DNA of 64,000 nucleotides from Bacteroidaceae bacterium (GCA_017547165.1 JAFYQK010000011.1:1-64000), one strand, 5' to 3'. Positions 32,573 through 42,685 are shown, counted from the stretch's first letter. Notes: generated by a model not told the origin, from the sequence alone. Numbers and translations are program-made.

Positions 32573-33733
32573 ATGGATATACACGAATTTGACGAGATAC
32601 GCCCCTATGAAAAGGGAGAAATGAAGGAGGCTCTGAACCAACTGCTGAACGACCGCCATTTCAACAAGATGATGCAAGGCATGGCACCCTGGTTGCCCAA
32701 GACTTTGCGCAATGGCATCTTCCGCTTGATGTTCATCGGTGTGAAGACTCCACTCGACTTCCAGTTGCGCTTCATGAAGCATGTTGTCCGATACGTGCTC
32801 AAGAAATATGCACATGGCTATACCTTCAACCACGACACCATCTCCAACCGCGACAACCAACTCTTCATCTCCAACCATCGCGACATCGTACTGGACAGTG
32901 CCATACTGGACCTCATGCTCTACGAGGCTGGTTTCCCCACTACCTGCGAGATTGCCATTGGCGACAACCTGCTGATATATCCATGGATTAAGACCCTTGT
33001 GCGCATGAACAAGGCATTCACCGTGCGTCGCAGCCTCAAAGCCAAGGAGATGATGGAGAGCAGCATACTGATGAGCCGCTACATGCACTATGCCATCACA
33101 GAGAAGAAAGAGAACATCTGGATAGCCCAGCGCGAGGGCCGTGCCAAGGATAGCAGCGACCACACCCAGGACTCTGTCCTTAAGATGCTTGCCTATGGTG
33201 GCGAGGGCACTATTGTTGAAAAGCTCAAGGAACTGAACATCGTTCCCCTGACCATCAGCTACGAGTACGACCCATGCGACTATCTCAAGGCTCAGGAGTT
33301 CCAGCAAAAGCGCGACGACCCATCGTGGAAAAAGAGCAAGCAGGACGATCTGGACAACATGAAGATTGGCATCATTGGATACAAAGGTCATGTGCATTAC
33401 CGCACCGGCACACCCGTCAACCAGTGGATTGACGAACTGAAAGACATGCCCAAGACAGAAGTCTTCAAGGAGATAGCACAACGTCTGGACACAGCCATAC
33501 ATTCCGGTTATATGCTCTATCCTGGCAATTACATTGCATACGACGAATTGAATGGTACGGATAAATATAAAGAAAACTATAGCGAACACGACAAGAAAGT
33601 GTTTGCGGAATATGTCAATAAACAGATAGCAAAGATAAAACTTCCGAACCCAGACAAAGATTTCCTTCGCGAGCGCATTCTAACAATGTATGCCAACCCC
33701 GTAGTGAACAAAATGCATGCCATGGAGTCATAA
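32573..33733 (+). CDS. Glycerolipid acyltransferase (PlsB/PlsC-like)
   Basis: 386 residues. The acyltransferase box FISNHRDIVLDSAIL holds His-x4-Asp (about 102-107), and EGRAKD (about 190-195) matches the substrate-binding block (EG-T/R). The length is greater than PlsC and the sequence resembles the Bacteroidetes 1-acylglycerol-3-phosphate acyltransferase group. It would act on the inner face of the membrane on glycerophosphate or lyso-lipid. It begins 12 bp after ddl, in the same operon. Confidence 0.75.
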   Translation: MDIHEFDEIRPYEKGEMKEALNQLLNDRHFNKMMQGMAPWLPKTLRNGIFRLMFIGVKTPLDFQLRFMKHVVRYVLKKYAHGYTFNHDTISNRDNQLFISNHRDIVLDSAILDLMLYEAGFPTTCEIAIGDNLLIYPWIKTLVRMNKAFTVRRSLKAKEMMESSILMSRYMHYAITEKKENIWIAQREGRAKDSSDHTQDSVLKMLAYGGEGTIVEKLKELNIVPLTISYEYDPCDYLKAQEFQQKRDDPSWKKSKQDDLDNMKIGIIGYKGHVHYRTGTPVNQWIDELKDMPKTEVFKEIAQRLDTAIHSGYMLYPGNYIAYDELNGTDKYKENYSEHDKKVFAEYVNKQIAKIKLPNPDKDFLRERILTMYANPVVNKMHAMES

Positions 33734-33750
33734 CAATAGCACATAAAACT

Positions 33751-34407
33751 ATGTCAAATTTACTCAGAGTAGTACCACCACTGATTGCATGCTTCATTAT
33801 CCTTTGTGCTATATCATGCGACAAGAAGGATGGTATTTACCCAAGCATGACAACCAAGTTTGGCGACATCCGCACCAATGCTGATGGTGTGCTAACGGAT
33901 ATGACTATTGATAACGGCGAGACATTCATCATTACCAACACCAACATCAATCCTCATCGTCCAGACACCACCTATCGTGCCATTATTGGTTATGTTGCCG
34001 AGAGCAACGGTACGAGCAAAGAAGCATACATCCATTCTCTCACCGGAGCCATGGTGCTTGCCGATAGTTCTGTACAAGCATTACATCACCCCACTGGCAT
34101 AGAAAGCATGTGGATGGAGGGGAAATACATCAATATGCAACTAAGCGCCAAAAGTCAGGGTGGAAAACACTATTGGGGATATTGCATCGACAAAGTAGAG
34201 CAAAGTGGTGAGGACAACAGGCAGTATGCACACCACCATCTATCCATCCATCACAATCAAGGCAACGACCCACTCTCCTACACCGAGACATATTATTGTT
34301 CTATTCTATTACCTTACTTGCCCAATTTCAAGCAGGGAGACACTATCAGCATTTGTGTGAACACATTCAAGGGGGTAAAGACGTGGAAATTCAATAGCAG
34401 AAACTAA
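33751..34407 (+). CDS. NigD-like lipoprotein
   Basis: 218 residues. A lipoprotein signal has a hydrophobic core about 9-22 and ends in CAISC (Cys23). The C-terminal half resembles NigD family proteins of Bacteroides: MWMEGKYINMQLSAKSQGG, HHHLSIHHNQGNDPLSYTE, SILLPYLPNF. NigD proteins were named from a bacteriocin-associated locus, but their general role is unknown. It follows the acyltransferase by 17 bp and ends before a two-way terminator. Confidence 0.65.
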   Translation: MSNLLRVVPPLIACFIILCAISCDKKDGIYPSMTTKFGDIRTNADGVLTDMTIDNGETFIITNTNINPHRPDTTYRAIIGYVAESNGTSKEAYIHSLTGAMVLADSSVQALHHPTGIESMWMEGKYINMQLSAKSQGGKHYWGYCIDKVEQSGEDNRQYAHHHLSIHHNQGNDPLSYTETYYCSILLPYLPNFKQGDTISICVNTFKGVKTWKFNSRN

Positions 34408-34481
34408 AAGCAGATTATATAAATCGGTTTTATCTAATTTGCTCCTTTTAAATAAACTTATAGAAACTATCATAAAGAGAG

Positions 34482-34513
34482 AAAGAGGTGAGCCATCGCA
34501 ACTCACCTCTTTT
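34482..34513. terminator. Bidirectional terminator
   Basis: AAAGAGGTGAG (34482-34492) pairs with CTCACCTCTTTT (34502-34513), with A- and T-rich sides, between convergent genes (NigD-like + and cstA -). Confidence 0.8.
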
Positions 34514-34539
34514 CTTTTATCTAATAGTATCAATAATAA

Positions 34540-36000
34540 CTAGCGCTTCCTCATCAAACAGAAATACACCAATGTGCAAATCAACAAGACAAGTACTGCA
34601 CCAAGACCATATGCCACTGTATGATTCTCCAATCCAACCATCATAGGCGAAATGAATATGTATGACGAACAGACATAAGTCATAAACATGGCTGGAATCA
34701 AACCTATCAAAATCGGTTTAGCTTTTTGATGTAGATATACAGTAATGCACCACAAGGTTATTGTTGCCAAGGCCTGATTCATCCAAGCGAAATAACTCCA
34801 TATTGTCTGGAAGGGAAGAGCGAAAATTATAAGCACACCCAACACAAACAAAGGCAAAGATACCGCAATTCGCTTGAACAAGCTATTTTGAGGAATATTG
34901 AACATGTCGGCAGCAATAAGTCGAGCCGAACGGAATGCCGTATCACCAGAGGTTATGGCACATGCGACAATACCAACCACAACCAAAGGAGCCACAAAAC
35001 AACCCAATGTTGCTTCCGAAATAATATTTACCAATCGCGCCGCGCTACCAGCATTCTCTGCTATAGCATTGTTCAAACCTTCGGTTCCACCCCAAAATGC
35101 CATAGCAATAGCAGCCCAGATAAGTGCGATAATACTTTCGGCTATCATTGCACCATAGAAGATAGAACGGCTCTGCTTCTCGTTTGTCATACAACGCGCC
35201 ATCATTGGCGATTGTGTGGCATGGAAACCAGAGATAGCTCCACAGGCTATGGTTGTAAAGAGCATCGGCACGATAGGAAACTTCTCGGCATCGGCAATAT
35301 AATTTCGCAACGAGGTGAGTTCTGGGATGACATACTTGTCACTATTGAACATCAATGCAAAAAAGATACCAACAGCCATAACCAACACCGCCATTCCGAA
35401 TAGCGGATATAGGTGACCTATAATCTTATCCACTGGCATTATTGTGGCCAACACATAATACAGCAATATTAAAATCAGGACAACGAACACCTCCAAACTC
35501 ATTGTTGGCGACATTGCATGCTCAAACGCAGGCATAGAGAAATTTGCAGCTATAAGTTCAGCTGGTTGCGACATAAACACCGCACCAACTAAAATCATCA
35601 GCAACAAAGCGGCAATACGCATAAAGGTCCTTGTCCCCTGTCCCAAATACTTACCAATGATCTCCGGAAGGCTTCGACCTGCATCCTTTAATGAAATGAC
35701 TCCTGCCACAAAATCGTGCATGGCACCTATGAATATACCACCAAGTGTTATCCACAAGAATGCCACTGGACCAAAAGCGGCACCGAGCAAAGCGCCAAAA
35801 ATAGGACCGAGACCAGCAATATTGAGCAATTGAATAAGAAAAATCTTCCACCTGGGCAATGGCAAATAGTCAACGCCATCAAAGTGTGTCTTTGAGGGAA
35901 CTGCATTATTTTCATCTATATCACAAACCCTTTCCAGATATCTTCCGTAGGTGAAATAAGCTATTACCAACGAAGCCAAACAAACGAGAAATGTTATCAT
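34540..36000 (-). CDS. CstA family peptide/pyruvate transporter
   Basis: 486 residues with about 13 hydrophobic segments. The CstA signature is clear: ITFLVCLASLVIAYFTYGRY at the start, RWKIFLIQLLNIAGLGPIFG and GAMHDFVAGVISLKDAGRS. CstA-type proteins import peptides or pyruvate under carbon limitation. The length is that of the short Bacteroidetes form, lacking the extra C-terminal part of E. coli CstA. A TATTTTTG -7 word lies at 36014-36021 (minus), directly upstream. Confidence 0.85.
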   Translation of the reverse strand: MITFLVCLASLVIAYFTYGRYLERVCDIDENNAVPSKTHFDGVDYLPLPRWKIFLIQLLNIAGLGPIFGALLGAAFGPVAFLWITLGGIFIGAMHDFVAGVISLKDAGRSLPEIIGKYLGQGTRTFMRIAALLLMILVGAVFMSQPAELIAANFSMPAFEHAMSPTMSLEVFVVLILILLYYVLATIMPVDKIIGHLYPLFGMAVLVMAVGIFFALMFNSDKYVIPELTSLRNYIADAEKFPIVPMLFTTIACGAISGFHATQSPMMARCMTNEKQSRSIFYGAMIAESIIALIWAAIAMAFWGGTEGLNNAIAENAGSAARLVNIISEATLGCFVAPLVVVGIVACAITSGDTAFRSARLIAADMFNIPQNSLFKRIAVSLPLFVLGVLIIFALPFQTIWSYFAWMNQALATITLWCITVYLHQKAKPILIGLIPAMFMTYVCSSYIFISPMMVGLENHTVAYGLGAVLVLLICTLVYFCLMRKR

Positions 36001-36030
36001 ATTTTCTCTAATGCAAAAATATTTTATCTG

Positions 36031-36948
36031 TTAGCAGAATTCTATATCCCATATATTATGCATCGAAACCTGTCCGGGCATAGCATGCTGAGTATAAGGA
36101 CGGATATCCAAATCTACACTATATCCAATGCGGTCAGGCATACCATACCATGGTTCAACACAAACATAAGGACAAAGCAATCCAGTCATCTGCCATATCA
36201 GCAACACAGGCGCACCGTGTTTGATGCGACAAATCTCTGTGGTCTTATCCGTGCGCAAAAGGGTTATTTCCATAACCTGATTTTTGTCAAATATCAAAGC
36301 CTCGTTACTGAAAGTATCCACACTGATGGGAATGAGTCCTTCTTCTGTTTGAGGGACATAATACCTCTCACCTCCAAAGCAACCTTGTTCGCTGGCACGC
36401 ACCACCGTAATGCTCTCCTGCGCACCATGTGGAGTATACACCGAACTTGCACCAGGACGCATATAACCCACCACATCGGCATCTTCTTTAAAGTCGGGAA
36501 GCATGATAGCAGGATGTCCGCCTATCTGATAATACAACACTTCACTCTCCGAAGGATTTGCCACACTTGCGTTGCAAGTAAGAGTCTTACCATTCAGAGC
36601 ATAAGATATTGTCAACGAGAAATCAAAAGGATATTGCTTCTTTGTTTCTTCTGTTTCCTGAACCACGAAACTCATAGCGGCATACTGCTCCTGATCTGTG
36701 GGTTTAAACTCCATGGTACGCACAAAACCATGCTTCACCAACTTATAAGCATTACCCTTATACTTGTACTCACCATTCCACAAGCCACCACAAGCTGGAA
36801 ACAAGATCGGAGAATGTCCAGCCCAATAAGCGGGATCGGCATTCCACCACAATTCCTTCTCTGTCTCCTTGTCAACCACACTTATAACCTCTGCACCCAA
36901 TGAAGCAATAGTTACGCGCAAATAATCATTTTCTATAATGTAATTCAT
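36031..36948 (-). CDS. Aldose 1-epimerase family protein (GalM/LacX-like)
   Basis: 305 residues, beta-sandwich of the aldose-1-epimerase superfamily: YLRVTIASLGAEVISVVDK at the start, GHSPILFPACGGLWNGEYKY (about 44-63), HGFVRTMEF, and GGHPAI with the conserved His (about 145). The final EPWYGMPD motif is typical of the LacX-like branch. Likely an anomerase for a free sugar in the cytoplasm; the specific sugar is not known. Confidence 0.8.
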   Translation of the reverse strand: MNYIIENDYLRVTIASLGAEVISVVDKETEKELWWNADPAYWAGHSPILFPACGGLWNGEYKYKGNAYKLVKHGFVRTMEFKPTDQEQYAAMSFVVQETEETKKQYPFDFSLTISYALNGKTLTCNASVANPSESEVLYYQIGGHPAIMLPDFKEDADVVGYMRPGASSVYTPHGAQESITVVRASEQGCFGGERYYVPQTEEGLIPISVDTFSNEALIFDKNQVMEITLLRTDKTTEICRIKHGAPVLLIWQMTGLLCPYVCVEPWYGMPDRIGYSVDLDIRPYTQHAMPGQVSMHNIWDIEFC

Positions 36949-37079
36949 GGTTCAATGTTCTTTAGATTAAACTTAATACACACATAATAATTGTGTATAG
37001 GCAGCATTAGCCATATAAAAAGATGGTTGCCAAAAGTAAAAGCAAAACTCATGCCATCTATATAAAGAAACTACCACCT

Positions 37080-37136
37080 AAAAAAGAAAAGCGGAACCGA
37101 ATTCGGACTTTCAATTCTTGTCCCACTCGGTTCCGG
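37080..37136 (-). terminator. Terminator of the pta-ackA unit
   Basis: Minus strand: CGGAACCGA (from 37135 to 37127) pairs with TCGGTTCCG (37100-37092), followed by CTTTTCTTTTT. Confidence 0.75.
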
Positions 37137-37147
37137 CTTATATTATC

Positions 37148-38341
37148 TTACTTACAAAGAGCCTGGGTATCCAATGCAATCATCAACTCCTCGTCGGTAG
37201 GTATGCAACATACTGTTACCTTTGAGTCATCAGCAGAAAGGATGGCCTCTGTAGCACGGCATGCACGATTCTTCTCTTGATCCATCTTCACACCCATGAA
37301 CTCAAGACCAGATGTTGTGAGTTCGCGAACATCGCTCTGATTCTCACCAGCACCACCGGTAAACAGGATGATGTCAACGCCACCCATAGCAGCAGCATAC
37401 TGACCGATGTACTTCTTAATGCGATACATATACATATCCTTTGCCAAACGGCACTTGTCGTTACCCTCTGCGATAGCACCAACAACATCGCGATAGTCGC
37501 TTGACAGGCAGCTGATACCTGCAAGACCCGACTTCTTGTTTAGCAAATCAGAGATACCCTTGGTGTCAAGATTCAACTTGTCCATAATGAATGTAACCGC
37601 ACCAGCATCAACATCACCGCTACGGGTACCCATCACCAATCCTTCCAGAGGAGTAAGACCCATGCTGGTATCCACGCATTTGCCATCCTTCACGGCTGCA
37701 ATAGAAGCACCATTACCGATATGACAGGTGATAATCTTCTTACCTTCAGGACTGCATCCAAGGAATTCACACACACGCTGAGAAACATAGCGATGACTTG
37801 TACCATGGAAGCCATAGCGGCGCACTCCGTACTGCTCATACAATTCATAAGGAAGAGCATACATGTAGGCATAGTCAGGCATAGTCTGATGGAAGGCGGT
37901 GTCAAACACACCAACCTGTGTGATATTTGGCAACAAAGCAGAAACGGCATTCACACCCTTGATGTTTGCAGGGTTGTGAAGTGGAGCCAAATCATTGCAA
38001 GCAGTGAAGGCCTCCATTACCTCGGGGGTGAGCACTACCGATTTATTAAACTTCTCACCACCGTGCACCATACGATGACCAACAGCATCCAACTCCTCAA
38101 GACTCTTCAACACGGCATAATCACCTGTTGTCAATACCTCGAAAATCCACTGAACACCAGCAGTATGCTCGGCAATAGGACGCTCCATCTTATACTTCTC
38201 GCCGTTAAGCTTAACAACGATGCAACTGTCAGGCAAACCTATCTTCTCAATACCACCACTTGTAATTACGCTCTGGTCAGTCATATTGTAGAGCGCATAT
38301 TTGATAGACGAACTTCCGCAGTTCAAAACAAGAATCTTCAT
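37148..38341 (-). CDS. ackA: Acetate kinase
   Basis: 397 residues, full length. MKILVLNCGSSSIKYALYN is the N-terminal family signature; FDTAFHQTMP and RRYGFHGTSHRYV are the other two ASKHA-fold signatures with the catalytic His. It makes ATP and acetate from acetyl phosphate in the cytoplasm. It lies 50 bp downstream of pta on the same strand, the usual fermentative pair. Confidence 0.96.
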   Translation of the reverse strand: MKILVLNCGSSSIKYALYNMTDQSVITSGGIEKIGLPDSCIVVKLNGEKYKMERPIAEHTAGVQWIFEVLTTGDYAVLKSLEELDAVGHRMVHGGEKFNKSVVLTPEVMEAFTACNDLAPLHNPANIKGVNAVSALLPNITQVGVFDTAFHQTMPDYAYMYALPYELYEQYGVRRYGFHGTSHRYVSQRVCEFLGCSPEGKKIITCHIGNGASIAAVKDGKCVDTSMGLTPLEGLVMGTRSGDVDAGAVTFIMDKLNLDTKGISDLLNKKSGLAGISCLSSDYRDVVGAIAEGNDKCRLAKDMYMYRIKKYIGQYAAAMGGVDIILFTGGAGENQSDVRELTTSGLEFMGVKMDQEKNRACRATEAILSADDSKVTVCCIPTDEELMIALDTQALCK

Positions 38342-38391
38342 GATCTTCTTTTATCCTTATTTTTTAACTTTTTTCTTACTGAAATTTCTTC

Positions 38392-39402
38392 TTACTTGGC
38401 ATCCATTGCCTGACAAGCGGTGATGGCCACCATCTTGTAGATGTCATCTACCGAGCATCCGCGAGAAAGGTCGTTCACTGGACGTGCAATACCCTGAAGA
38501 ATGGGACCAATAGCATCTGCTCCGCCCAAACGCTGAACCATTTTGTAGCTGATGTTACCTACCTCCAAAGATGGTGCGATGAGCACATTGGCATGACCTG
38601 CTATAGGACTGCCAGGACACTTCTTCTCGCCAACAGAAGGCACCAATGCGGCATCGGCCTGCAATTCGCCATCAACCTTAAGTTCAGGATCCAACTCATG
38701 TGCAAGGCGTGTAGCCTCAATTACCTTGTCTACAGCCTCGTGCTTTGCACTACCCTTTGTGCTAAAGCTGAGCATGGCAACACGAGGATCGGCAAAACCA
38801 GCAACGCTCTTGGCGGTTTGAGCTGTGCATACGGCAATCTGAGCCAATTGGCTTGCATCGGGAACTGGAGTAACGGCCACATCACCGATTACCAGCACAC
38901 CATTCTCGCCATACTCGGGTTTGTCAGTAATCATCAGCATAGCACCACTGACACAACTTATGCCAGGAGCACATTTGATAATCTGCAGAGCAGGACGCAA
39001 AGTGTCACCCGTTGTGCTCAATGCACCAGAAATTTGTCCGTCGGCATCACCGCTCTTTATGATAAGGCATCCGAAATACAATGGATCCAAAACCAATTCG
39101 CGAGCTTTCTCGATGGTCAATCCCTTCTTTTGGCGCAATTGGAAGAGAAGTTGAGCATACTCCTCGGTCTTCTCGCTTGTAACGGGATCGATGATGATTG
39201 CCTTGTCCAGGTTCTTCAATCCCAATTTCTCACCCAAGGCGAAAATCTCATCAGGATTGCCAATTAAAATAATTTCAGCCAAACCGTCGCGCAAAGACAT
39301 GTCTGCGGCGGTCAAAGTACGCTCCTCCAAACTCTCTGGCAAAACAATGCGTTGCTTGTTCTGCTGAGCACGAGCGATGATTTGTTGCATTAGTTGTGAC
39401 AT
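38392..39402 (-). CDS. pta: Phosphate acetyltransferase
   Basis: 336 residues, the short single-domain form. The PTA fold is shown by KIVLPESLEERTLTAA-like start (RIVLPESLEERT), GNPDEIFALG, and GSPIAGHANVLIAPSLEVGN near 265-285. It converts acetyl-CoA to acetyl phosphate for AckA. The next gene upstream, cdaA, ends 89 bp away on the same strand. Confidence 0.95.
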   Translation of the reverse strand: MSQLMQQIIARAQQNKQRIVLPESLEERTLTAADMSLRDGLAEIILIGNPDEIFALGEKLGLKNLDKAIIIDPVTSEKTEEYAQLLFQLRQKKGLTIEKARELVLDPLYFGCLIIKSGDADGQISGALSTTGDTLRPALQIIKCAPGISCVSGAMLMITDKPEYGENGVLVIGDVAVTPVPDASQLAQIAVCTAQTAKSVAGFADPRVAMLSFSTKGSAKHEAVDKVIEATRLAHELDPELKVDGELQADAALVPSVGEKKCPGSPIAGHANVLIAPSLEVGNISYKMVQRLGGADAIGPILQGIARPVNDLSRGCSVDDIYKMVAITACQAMDAK

Positions 39403-39491
39403 TGTGTATAATGTTTTATTTGGTTGTTTCCTTTAGTTTCTATCTCTATGTTTTCTACTTTTATATCTTGTGCCTAAGCACCTTTATTTCT

Positions 39492-40271
39492 CTAAAATCT
39501 GCCTTTCATCAGCACTCGCTCCAACATCTCCGCATCCATATGAGGCATGTATTCGTTGTTGAACGAAGCCGTTATGCCACCCGTCTCCTCACTAACCACA
39601 ATGGCCAAGGCATCCGTCTCCTTGCTTATGCCTCGTGCAGCTCTATGTCTAAGTCCAAATTCCTTTGGGATGTCCAAATCGTGGCTTATAGGCAATATGC
39701 ACGAAGCAGCAGTTACCTGTCCTCCAGAAATTATCATTGCGCCATCGTGCAGAGGTGAGTTTTTAAAGAAGATGTTCTCTATCAGGCGCTGAGAAATTTT
39801 TGCATCAATCCTCTCGCCAGTGCGGATGAAGTCACCCAAAGGCAAGTCGTTCTGCAACACTATCAAGGCGCCAGTCTTTTGCTTGCTCATATTCAGGCAC
39901 GCCAGCAATATTGGCATGATGGTGTCTCTCTCGTATCTAAACTCGCCACTTTTCAACTTGGTCTTTGGTTTAAAGAACTGAAACAGTTTGTTCACACGCT
40001 CATGTGTGCCAAGCGCATAGAACAGGTGACGAATCTCTTCCTGAAACAACACTATCAAGGCAATGGCTCCAACGCTCACCAGCTGATCCAAAATGCTTCC
40101 AAGCAATTTCATCTCAAGCACCTTGCTCACCAGGATCCACACACTGATAAAGAGCAACACGCCATAGAAGAGATTCACCGAACGCGATTTCTTCATCAGT
40201 CTATAGGCGTAGAAAAGAACTACGGCCACAAGCAGAATGTCTATAAAATCCTTTATTCCGAAATCAAGCAT
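39492..40271 (-). CDS. cdaA: Diadenylate cyclase CdaA
   Basis: 259 residues. Three N-terminal membrane helices (about 8-24, 34-50, 58-76) precede the DAC domain. Catalytic motifs DGA (176-178) and RHR (208-210) are intact. The enzyme makes cyclic di-AMP from two ATP at the inner membrane. The gene overlaps the end of folP by 19 bp (40253-40271), a conserved neighbourhood in Bacteroidetes. Confidence 0.93.
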   Translation of the reverse strand: MLDFGIKDFIDILLVAVVLFYAYRLMKKSRSVNLFYGVLLFISVWILVSKVLEMKLLGSILDQLVSVGAIALIVLFQEEIRHLFYALGTHERVNKLFQFFKPKTKLKSGEFRYERDTIMPILLACLNMSKQKTGALIVLQNDLPLGDFIRTGERIDAKISQRLIENIFFKNSPLHDGAMIISGGQVTAASCILPISHDLDIPKEFGLRHRAARGISKETDALAIVVSEETGGITASFNNEYMPHMDAEMLERVLMKGRF

Positions 40272-41137
40272 TGAGTATAAATTTTTATTGCCTCGTTGGC
40301 CTCTTTCACATCGTGTACCCTTAGGATATTTGCTCCATTTAGCAGTGCTATTGTATTGAGCACGGTTGTTCCGTTGAGCGACTCTTCAGGAGTTGTTTCA
40401 AGCAAGCGGTATATCATGCTCTTGCGACTAATCCCAACGAGCAACGGACAGTCTAACAGGGTGAATTCTCCCAATCGTTGCATCATGGTATAGTTCTGTT
40501 CCAATGTCTTGCCAAAACCAAATCCTGGATCTATAATAACATCTGCCACCCCTTTTTCGTGCAACACCTCTACCCTTTCGCCAAGCGAGCGAAAAACCTC
40601 TGACATCACATCATCGTTGGCATACGAGGTCAACATCTTCTGCGGAGTACCTTTCATATGCATCATCACATATGGCACTTGCTTTTGTGCAACTACGTCG
40701 AACATCTCTTTATCGAGGTCACCTCCTGCTATATCGTTGATTATGTCAGCTCCCGCTTCAATAGCTTTATATGCCACATGCGAACGGAAAGTGTCAATGC
40801 TAATAATAGACTCGGGCCATTCCTCTCTCACTATGGATATTGCTGGTAGCAAGCGTTGGAGTTCCTCCTCTTGCGACACATCCGTTGCACCAGGACGACT
40901 GCTATATGCACCTATGTCAATCATGCTTGCACCATGAAGGCGAATTTCATTGACACGTTGGCGTATCTGCATCTCACCCGAACATCTGCTATCGGCAAAA
41001 AAAGAGTCGGGGGTTACGTTCAGTATTCCCATTACCTGTGGCTTTCCCAAGTCCACAAGTCTTCCTCCTACATTGATACTTTTCGAAACCTGACTCGCTC
41101 TATTCATACCCTTAACACAACGGGCAAACTCCGTCAC
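40253..41137 (-). CDS. folP: Dihydropteroate synthase
   Basis: 294 residues, TIM-barrel DHPS. Signatures: MGILNVTPDSFFADSR (about 36-51), IDIGAYSSRPGA (about 75-86, an Ala in the usual GESTRPG position), DIINDIAGG, and DPGFGFGKTLEQN. It joins p-aminobenzoate to the pterin in folate synthesis and is the sulfonamide target. The stop codon lies within cdaA. An in-frame ATG at 41107 or a later one could be the true start, as the family normally begins shortly before the NVTPDSF motif. Confidence 0.93.
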   Translation of the reverse strand: MTEFARCVKGMNRASQVSKSINVGGRLVDLGKPQVMGILNVTPDSFFADSRCSGEMQIRQRVNEIRLHGASMIDIGAYSSRPGATDVSQEEELQRLLPAISIVREEWPESIISIDTFRSHVAYKAIEAGADIINDIAGGDLDKEMFDVVAQKQVPYVMMHMKGTPQKMLTSYANDDVMSEVFRSLGERVEVLHEKGVADVIIDPGFGFGKTLEQNYTMMQRLGEFTLLDCPLLVGISRKSMIYRLLETTPEESLNGTTVLNTIALLNGANILRVHDVKEANEAIKIYTQCLISE

Positions 41138-41215
41138 AACTTATTATGCGCTTCAAAGTTACGAAGAAGCACGCAAAAATCAAAGAAACGGAATATTTTA
41201 TTTTAAGTTTTTTTA

Positions 41216-41223
41216 TAACTTTG
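41216..41223 (+). promoter_or_regulatory. -7 element of murF
   Basis: TAACTTTG at 41216-41223 fits TAnnTTTG; a clear TTTG at -33 is missing. The murF ATG is at 41278. Confidence 0.5.
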
Positions 41224-41277
41224 CATTTGTAAAGTCGATTTAGCAAAATCAACACTATAAAGATAGATAATTTTACG

Positions 41278-42573
41278 ATGAATATTGAACTTTTACACAC
41301 CATTTTCCTTGCTCATCCCGAGGTGACAACCGATAGTCGAAACTGTCCTCGCGGTTCAATGTTTTTTGCACTAAAAGGCGATAAATTCGATGGCAATCTG
41401 TATGCAAAAATGGCATTGGATAACGGTTGTGCCTATGCCGTTGTTGACAATAAGGAGATAATTCCCTCCGACGACAACAGATATATATTGGTTCACGATG
41501 TTTTGGCAACATTGCAGCAACTTGCCAAATTCCACCGAAACACTTTTTCCATACCCGTCATCCAAATTACAGGCACAAACGGAAAAACCACAACAAAAGA
41601 ACTGCTCTCGGCTGTACTCTCAAAGAAATACAACACCCTTTTCACCCAGGGTAATCTCAACAACCACATCGGTGTTCCGCGCACGTTGCTGCGCCTTTGC
41701 CCCGAGCATGAAATTGCAGTCATAGAAACCGGCGCCAACCACCCCGGCGAGATTGCCTTCTTATGCGATATGGTGCAGGCTGACTGCGGATTGATAACCA
41801 ATGTGGGACGTGCCCATCTGGAAGGATTCGGTTCCTTTGAGGGTGTCAAAAGCACCAAGGGCGAACTCTACGACGACCTTATAAGCAGAGAATGTTTTGC
41901 CTTTCTCAATACAAAGGATGCCAATCTGGCAAACATGGCTTCGGAACGCAATCTGAAGACCATACCATACGTACAGGGCGAGGTTACAGAATGCAATCCA
42001 ATGCTTCAGGTACGCTGGTACTGCGAAACTGACGGCGAATGGCACACGGCACAGACAAATCTCATTGGTTCATATAACCTGGCCAACGTCCTGTCCGCTA
42101 TCACCGTGGGTCTGCATTTCGGATTAGAACCTGCCCTCATAGACAAAGCCTTGAAGGAATACATTCCCACCAACAATCGAAGCGAGTTCCGAAACACCGG
42201 TCGCAACCGCCTCATCATAGATGCCTACAACGCTAATCCTACCAGCATGGCCGCTGCCCTCGAAAACTTCCGACAAATGCAGGCTGAGAATAAAATGGTT
42301 ATACTGGGAGAGATGCGCGAACTGGGCAAAGACAGTACAACAGAACATCAGAACATAATAAACATTCTTGACAATGTCAACGCAAGTGAAATATGGCTTG
42401 TAGGACAGGAATTCCAATATACCAACCGCTCCTTGCTCACAACAGCAAATCGCGTTTTCAGCAATGTTGATGAAGTCAAGCAGGAACTGTCAAACCTTCC
42501 GTTGAAGGATAAAATGATACTTATTAAAGGCAGCAACGGAACAAGGCTATTTGAATTGCCAGACTATCTTTAG
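41278..42573 (+). CDS. murF: UDP-MurNAc-tripeptide--D-Ala-D-Ala ligase
   Basis: 431 residues. Three Mur-ligase domains: N-terminal UDP-binding (TDSRNCPRGSMFFALKGDKFDGN, about 18-40), central ATPase with GTNGKTTTK (99-107) and the TGANHPGEIAFL segment, and C-terminal with DAYNANPTSM (substrate Asp, Asn). It adds the dipeptide made by Ddl to the peptidoglycan precursor. It is a single gene with its own -7 element and a two-way terminator, away from any mur cluster. Confidence 0.95.
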   Translation: MNIELLHTIFLAHPEVTTDSRNCPRGSMFFALKGDKFDGNLYAKMALDNGCAYAVVDNKEIIPSDDNRYILVHDVLATLQQLAKFHRNTFSIPVIQITGTNGKTTTKELLSAVLSKKYNTLFTQGNLNNHIGVPRTLLRLCPEHEIAVIETGANHPGEIAFLCDMVQADCGLITNVGRAHLEGFGSFEGVKSTKGELYDDLISRECFAFLNTKDANLANMASERNLKTIPYVQGEVTECNPMLQVRWYCETDGEWHTAQTNLIGSYNLANVLSAITVGLHFGLEPALIDKALKEYIPTNNRSEFRNTGRNRLIIDAYNANPTSMAAALENFRQMQAENKMVILGEMRELGKDSTTEHQNIINILDNVNASEIWLVGQEFQYTNRSLLTTANRVFSNVDEVKQELSNLPLKDKMILIKGSNGTRLFELPDYL

Positions 42574-42614
42574 TATTCCAGAGGTTCTCTAACCCAAACA
42601 TTCACATACAGATA

Positions 42615-42641
42615 GAGCGGGAACAGCAACATTCCCGCCCT
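42615..42641. terminator. Bidirectional terminator between murF and sialidase
   Basis: GCGGGAA (42617-42623) pairs with TTCCCGC (42632-42638), between convergent genes; the right side continues CCTATTTC. Confidence 0.65.
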
Positions 42642-42685
42642 ATTTCATGTTATAAAAAAGATAATTACCTATTGGCCGGACAATA

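Noticed and set aside
32366..33589. Long open frame (about 407 codons) opposite the acyltransferase gene
   Set aside because: It is antisense to a gene with a clear family motif; its own peptide has no recognisable domain and is explained by codon bias.
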